From contig DASVCR010000074.1 in NCBI GenBank assembly GCA_036381515.1, positions 62,001 to 126,000 on the forward strand: DNA of 64,000 bases, given 5' to 3'. Shown piece after piece: positions 60,372 to 64,000 of this stretch; positions within the stretch are counted from its first letter, which is position 1, and each line of letters starts with the position of its first letter. The stretch comes from ZC4RG20 sp036381515. Lineage in GTDB: Bacteria; Pseudomonadota; Gammaproteobacteria; Steroidobacterales; Rariloculaceae. The position numbers and the translations under genes are program-made. A model generated the notes under the pieces. That model ran no database searches and was not told the DNA's origin. It saw only the letters and a program-made list of their open reading frames with translations.

Positions 60372-60872
60372 CTAGTCGCGAACCGTCTTGCCCTCTAGCG
60401 CCGCTTCGATCGTCGCAATATCGATTTTCCGCATCTGCATCATCGCTTCGAAAGCGCGTCTTGCCGCCGCGCGGTCGGGACTGCTTATCGCGTCGAGCAG
60501 CACACGCGGAGTGATCTGCCACGAGAAGCCCCACTTGTCCTTACACCAGCCGCAGGCGCTTTCCTCGCCGCCGTTCTTCGTGATCGCGTCCCAATAGCGA
60601 TCGGTCTCTTCCTGGTTCTCGGTGACGACCATGAAGCTGACCGCCTCGTTGGCTTTGAAGTGCGGTCCGCCGTTCAGTCCGACGAATTGCTGGCCGAGCA
60701 CGGTGAACTCGACAGTCAGCTCCTCGCCTTCCTCCCCGCTGGGATGATCGGATGGGGCGGTGCGGCTCGCGCCGACCTTCGAGTTCGGAAAAACCGAGGC
60801 GTAGAACTCGGCCGCCTTACGGGCTTCGCCTTTGTCGAACCAAAGGCAGGTCGTGAGACTTCTGTTGGCCAT
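60372..60872 (-). CDS. VOC-superfamily protein, PhnB/3-demethylubiquinone-methyltransferase-like
   Basis: A 166-residue PhnB-type VOC protein: TTCLWFDKGEARKAAEFYASVFPNSKV, VEFTVLGQQFVGLNGGPHFKANEAVSF, and the Cys-containing ESACGWCKDKWGFSWQITPRVL. The ATG at 60872 follows AAGGAGAGAG. Despite the family name, most members have no proven methyltransferase activity. Divergent from the DUF899 gene. Confidence 0.85.
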   Translation of the reverse strand: MANRSLTTCLWFDKGEARKAAEFYASVFPNSKVGASRTAPSDHPSGEEGEELTVEFTVLGQQFVGLNGGPHFKANEAVSFMVVTENQEETDRYWDAITKNGGEESACGWCKDKWGFSWQITPRVLLDAISSPDRAAARRAFEAMMQMRKIDIATIEAALEGKTVRD

Positions 60873-61077
60873 CTTCTCTCTCCTTAAGAATGCAGGTCGA
60901 ACGGCGGCGACATCGGGGAGCGAGGAATATCCGGATCTTGCGCAAAAAGCGTGCCGAGCACCAGTGCGGCGTTCGGGCATATTCCTTGCACCATGTGGCG
61001 CTTCAAAGGCTCGATACCGCTGATCCGGCATTTCTCTCGAGCCAATCGAGCGCAACGCGCTACAAGGAGGTGCAGCT

Positions 61078-61833
61078 GTGGCGCATGAAACGATCGACGG
61101 AACGTATCGACAGACGAACCTCCCCAACGAGTCGCCGGAGTATCTCTCGAAGCGCGAGGCGCTGCGTCGCGCGGAGATCGAGTTGCGGAACCAGCGTGAG
61201 AAGGTCGCGGCGCTTCGCCGCCAACTGCCTCCGGGTGCGACGTTACAGGACTACGAGCTCCTCGAGGGTCCGGCATCCCTCGACGCGGGTGACGCGCCGA
61301 TCCGCACGGTGCGGCTGAGCGAGCTCTTCACGTCGCGGGATCGCGCGCTCGTCATCTACCAGATGATGTACGGCAAGCGGCAGACCACGCCGTGCCCGAT
61401 GTGCACCTGCTGGGTCGACAGCTTCAACGGCGTCGCACACCACCTCGCGCAGAATATCGACCTCGCGGTCGTCGCCGCGGCCGATGTGCCGACCCTGCGC
61501 GCGCACGCGCGCGAGAGAGGATGGAGCAACGTGCGTCTGCTCAGCGCCGGCAACAGCACGTTCAAGTACGATCTCGGCAGCGAGGACGAAGCCGGCAATC
61601 AGGACTCGACGATCTCCGTCTTCACGATGGACGATGACGGCACCGTGCGGCACTTCTACAGCGTCCATCCGCGGCTCGCCGACGACATGGACACCCGCGG
61701 CATCGACGAGTACAACCCGGTCTGGAACGTACTCGATCTGACGCCGCGAGGGCGCGGAGACTGGGATGCGTCTTTGGCGTACGGGACGGGAGTTCGAGGG
61801 AGAGAAAGGTGGGCGAATTCCTCCCGGAAGTGA
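61078..61833 (+). CDS. DUF899 family thioredoxin-like protein
   Basis: A 251-residue protein with a GTG start after AAGGAGG. The DUF899 pattern is clear: YLSKREALRRAEIELRNQREKVAALRRQLP, then YQMMYGKRQTTPCPMCTCWVDSFNG with Cys106-x2-Cys109-x-Cys111, and FYSVHPRLADDMDTRGIDEYNPVWNVLDLTPRGRGDW. Members have a thioredoxin-like fold; the function is unknown. Divergent from the VOC gene. Confidence 0.88.
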   Translation: MAHETIDGTYRQTNLPNESPEYLSKREALRRAEIELRNQREKVAALRRQLPPGATLQDYELLEGPASLDAGDAPIRTVRLSELFTSRDRALVIYQMMYGKRQTTPCPMCTCWVDSFNGVAHHLAQNIDLAVVAAADVPTLRAHARERGWSNVRLLSAGNSTFKYDLGSEDEAGNQDSTISVFTMDDDGTVRHFYSVHPRLADDMDTRGIDEYNPVWNVLDLTPRGRGDWDASLAYGTGVRGRERWANSSRK

Positions 61834-61859
61834 ACCAGCCTCCGCTGTCAGCCGCCGCG

Positions 61860-62333
61860 CTAACGCGCCCCGACGATCTGCACCGGAATGCCGGCCGGAT
61901 CCCGGACGTAGAACCCGTAGTCGAGATTCTGCTGCGCTTCGAGCCCGTGCGCGGCCAGCGCCTGCGTGACCCGCTGCTGGTCGAAGCCGCGTATGGCGAT
62001 CGCATAGTGATCGACGATTCCGGTCGGCGCCTTCTCATGCAGCGAGACGATGATCCTCCCGCCCGCCGGTCCCATTCGCACGATCTTGTTCTCCTCGTCC
62101 TGATTGAGGATCGAGAGCCCGAAGATCGTCTGATAGAACTGGATCGACGGCGCGAGCGTTTCCACTTGCACGCTGATATGGTCGATCGCCGTCGACGCGA
62201 ACGGGGTCTCCTGAGCCCTAGCGGTCGTCGCGGTGCCTGCCGCGGCGAGCGCGGTCAGGGCCTTTACGAGATCGCGTCGAGAAAGATGGCCTCCCTCGAA
62301 GTCGTCAACGAGCTTTTCGACTGCTGATTCCAT
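61860..62333 (-). CDS. Tat-exported VOC/glyoxalase-fold protein
   Basis: A 157-residue protein with a twin-arginine-like signal (LSRRDLVKALTALAAAGTATTARAQ) followed by a single glyoxalase/VOC domain (AIDHISVQVETLAPSIQFYQTIFGLSIL...YGFYVRDPAGIPVQIVGA). Metal ligands are probably His in IDHIS, Glu or His in the second strand and Gln near the end. An exported VOC protein is unusual; the substrate is unknown. Confidence 0.75.
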   Translation of the reverse strand: MESAVEKLVDDFEGGHLSRRDLVKALTALAAAGTATTARAQETPFASTAIDHISVQVETLAPSIQFYQTIFGLSILNQDEENKIVRMGPAGGRIIVSLHEKAPTGIVDHYAIAIRGFDQQRVTQALAAHGLEAQQNLDYGFYVRDPAGIPVQIVGAR

Positions 62334-62558
62334 CGTTCTGTCTCCCGAAAATTCTTGAGTGCAGATCAAGGAGTGCTGCCCAAAGAATCTTCGGCGACAT
62401 CGCGATCTGACTCAAGGAAGGCGTGTCCGGGCCGGCTAGCCGTCGGTAGACTAGGCGTGGCAGCTTCTTCCCAGGATTCTGCAGGTTCGCTCACGTGGTG
62501 TCGAAGACAGCGACGACAGCGAGGCGAGGCTGCGAGGCGGCGATCGAGGAGGTGGGAT

Positions 62559-62897
62559 ATGTTCACGAAGAAGGGCGACGAGGCCGTGCTCTCCAAGCTC
62601 CGCGCTGCGCCCGCGCCGTATCGGGAGATCGGAGAGCGCCTGCATGGCATCATCCGGGAGAGCGCGCCGTCGCTCGAGCCGATCGTGCGCTGGGGGCTCG
62701 CCTTTTACGTCAAAGACGGAAAGGATATTTGCTACATCAAACCGGACAAGGACTTCATCGCGTTCGGCTTCAGCGAAGTCGTGAACCCTGCTCGCGAGGA
62801 AGGCGCGCATATGCACCCGGTCGCTTGGACGCTCACGGGGCTGGACGCTGCGACGGAAGCGAGGGTTCGCGAGCTCGTAAAGAAGACTGTTGCTTGA
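62559..62897 (+). CDS. DUF1801 family protein
   Basis: A 112-residue YdhG-like protein: LHGIIRESAPSLEPIVRWGLAFYVKDGKDICYIKPDKDFIAFGF and LTGLDAATEARVRELVKKTV. ATG at 62559 has GAGGAGG upstream. The family is of unknown function; structures resemble a small alpha/beta fold. Confidence 0.82.
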   Translation: MFTKKGDEAVLSKLRAAPAPYREIGERLHGIIRESAPSLEPIVRWGLAFYVKDGKDICYIKPDKDFIAFGFSEVVNPAREEGAHMHPVAWTLTGLDAATEARVRELVKKTVA

Positions 62898-63267
62898 AGA
62901 CGCGCTCGCTTATCACACATCGCCCCGCGGTCGCCACGGCGCTGGAAGGTTGGGGCTCCTACCGGAGCCAGAGCCGGTACACGTTTTCGACGCACTCTTA
63001 GGTAGACCGGAACGTCTTCCGGTTGCCCGCAGCTCCGCTCAGCCGGGGTTTCGTTCGCTCGCAGAAGGCCTTCCATAGGCACTATACCCTTTCGTCCTGC
63101 GCCGTACGTCGGCGTTTCTCGTCCCTCCTTCCCTTTGACTTGGTCGTGCGTCCAGCGCTTGCGGAGAACATGCTGGGAATGAGATACTACGGTGCACAAA
63201 AATAAATAGGCGCGTAGGCTAAGGCCGCGCTCGCGCTCAAGACCGTTCCCAATCAAGGGTTGATTCC
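62898..63267. other. Intergenic region with no recognised feature
   Basis: About 370 bp between the DUF1801 gene and the DUF2235 remnant. Composition falls towards AT around 63170-63220. No convincing gene, repeat unit or hairpin was found. Confidence 0.45.
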
Positions 63268-63641
63268 ATGAGCACCGACCAGGGGGGTGCCGCTCCGGGA
63301 AAAAGCATCGTGCTCTTTTCCGACGGCACGGGCAACAGCGCCGCTAAGCTCTTCAAGACGAACGTATGGCGGCTCTATCAGGCCGTCGACGTCGGCAGAG
63401 TCCGCGCTATCAGGCAAGCATGCAGTTTCTGAAGTGGCGTACCGCGCCCGGACTTGCCGCAGTCGGCATCTATGTCGGCGCGGCGTCACTAGTGGTTACC
63501 CTCGCTTCGTCCGTTGTGGATTTGTCCCAGCGGGCCTACGTTGCATGGCAAGCGCACGCGGAGGTTCCGTGCGCTGTGGAGCCGAGCGCGGAAGGCGACG
63601 AACGAAACGCGCAGCGTGTCGATCCCGCGGATTCGTGCTGA
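63268..63641 (+). pseudogene. DUF2235 (Tle1-like) gene broken by internal deletion
   Basis: The first frame (63268-63432, 54 codons) begins like DUF2235 proteins: KSIVLFSDGTGNSAAKLFKTNVWRLYQAVDV. It then stops. A second frame (ATG 63420 to 63641, 73 codons) carries one membrane-like segment, GLAAVGIYVGAASLVVTLASSVV, compatible with the C-terminal membrane part of such proteins. A full-length gene would be over 1 kb, so the catalytic core (the GXSXG region) is missing. DUF2235 includes type VI secretion phospholipase effectors; this copy cannot be active. Confidence 0.65.
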
Positions 63642-63743
63642 GTACGGTTGCGAAAACCTCCTAGGTGCCGTCGGTGACGAGAGAACGACGGTAGATTCGA
63701 TAACAACGAGTAGATTCGATAATGCGAACAGGGGGACACGTAC

Positions 63744-64000
63744 ATGAGTAACGACGCGATGATGATTGCGATCGACCGCATTCGCTTCACCTGGACACGG
63801 TCGAAGAAAATGCGGGTGTATGCCGTCGGGATTGCCGCAGACAACCTTGGGAAGGTCATTGTCACCGAGCCCCCGAGCGTCTCCGAGATTCGGCACAGAC
63901 CGAAGAAGGGTCGGCCGTCGGAGTGGGACTTCGCGGGCGACGGATACCCGATCTACCAGCGCACCGGCGGGCTTCCGGACATCATCGTCGCGCACCTTCT
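63744..64000 (+). CDS. 5' part of an unrecognised gene running off the window
   Basis: An ATG at 63744 with GGGGGA about 12 bp upstream opens a frame that is still open at the window end (85 codons seen). It begins MSNDAMMIAIDRIRFTWTRSKKMRVYAVGIAADNLGKVIVTEPPS. I do not recognise the family. The sequence is less GC-rich than the rest of the window, which could indicate transfer. Confidence 0.55.
   Translation, partial: MSNDAMMIAIDRIRFTWTRSKKMRVYAVGIAADNLGKVIVTEPPSVSEIRHRPKKGRPSEWDFAGDGYPIYQRTGGLPDIIVAHL

Noticed and set aside
1..64000. tRNA, rRNA or integrated prophage
   Set aside because: No cloverleaf-like T-loop sequence, rRNA segment, integrase, terminase or attachment-site duplication was seen by eye; a covariance search would be decisive for tRNA.

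Overview
The window is GC-rich (roughly two thirds G+C by eye), gene-dense Gram-negative chromosomal DNA. TonB-dependent receptors, many Sec and Tat signal peptides, lipoproteins, periplasmic quinoprotein and flavoprotein dehydrogenases, an FNR-type regulator and ADOP-type permeases suggest an environmental proteobacterium, probably gammaproteobacterial; no rRNA or other marker gene is present to prove this. I found no tRNA, rRNA, integrase, transposase gene or CRISPR array.

Layout. 1-3027: the end of an unrecognised protein, overlapped by a PD-(D/E)XK nuclease-FtsK ATPase fusion (candidate DNA-processing or defence pair), followed by a DUF763 gene. 4592-7860: MarR regulator and EmrA/EmrB efflux operon with an operator-like repeat in front. 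8053-13272: SYLF-domain protein, HAD hydrolase, serA, FAD monooxygenase. 13556-18514: PQQ-type sugar dehydrogenase, a decayed TonB receptor, an MBL-fold protein and a 4-cresol-dehydrogenase-like flavoprotein/cytochrome pair. 18656-22622: a DUF6152 protein and its secreted partner, a cupin, two DUF6644-like membrane proteins, and a divergent FNR-type regulator with a palindromic box between. 22714-30428: NTF2-like protein, a nucleotidyltransferase/BON/phosphoesterase operon, an AAC(6')-like acetyltransferase, an ADOP permease and a Tat amidohydrolase. 30525-38719: esterases and hydrolases, a second PQQ dehydrogenase, a regulator/membrane protein pair, a LOG protein and an EF-hand protein. 38948-45754: a five-gene sugar-uptake cluster (ABC importer plus TonB receptor). 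46123-55501: two more DUF6152 loci, a dihaem cytochrome/CrtC-like operon, a thioesterase, an MmcQ/YjbR protein and a third PQQ dehydrogenase. 55619-64000: a c-di-GMP-riboswitch-controlled surface lipoprotein, an LLM oxidoreductase, an AbiE-type toxin/antitoxin pair, several small enzymes, a broken DUF2235 gene and a partial gene.

Three themes stand out. First, DUF6152 occurs three times. Each copy is predicted to begin, after signal cleavage, with His-His-Ser and carries a conserved Asn-Pro-His, which suggests a copper-type histidine brace. Each is linked to a secreted protein with a WEGD-x-LVV motif, and in one case the two are fused. Second, two related palindromic repeat families (cores GTGTCAGACAC and GGGTCAGAGCCC, usually followed by a T-run) sit mainly between convergent genes. 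They form two arrays of about 0.8 kb whose units flip orientation part-way through, and a third cluster has invaded the junction of two ABC permease genes. Third, several genes are truncated or decayed next to such repeats or elsewhere: a TonB receptor, a DUF2235 gene and a secreted-protein fragment.
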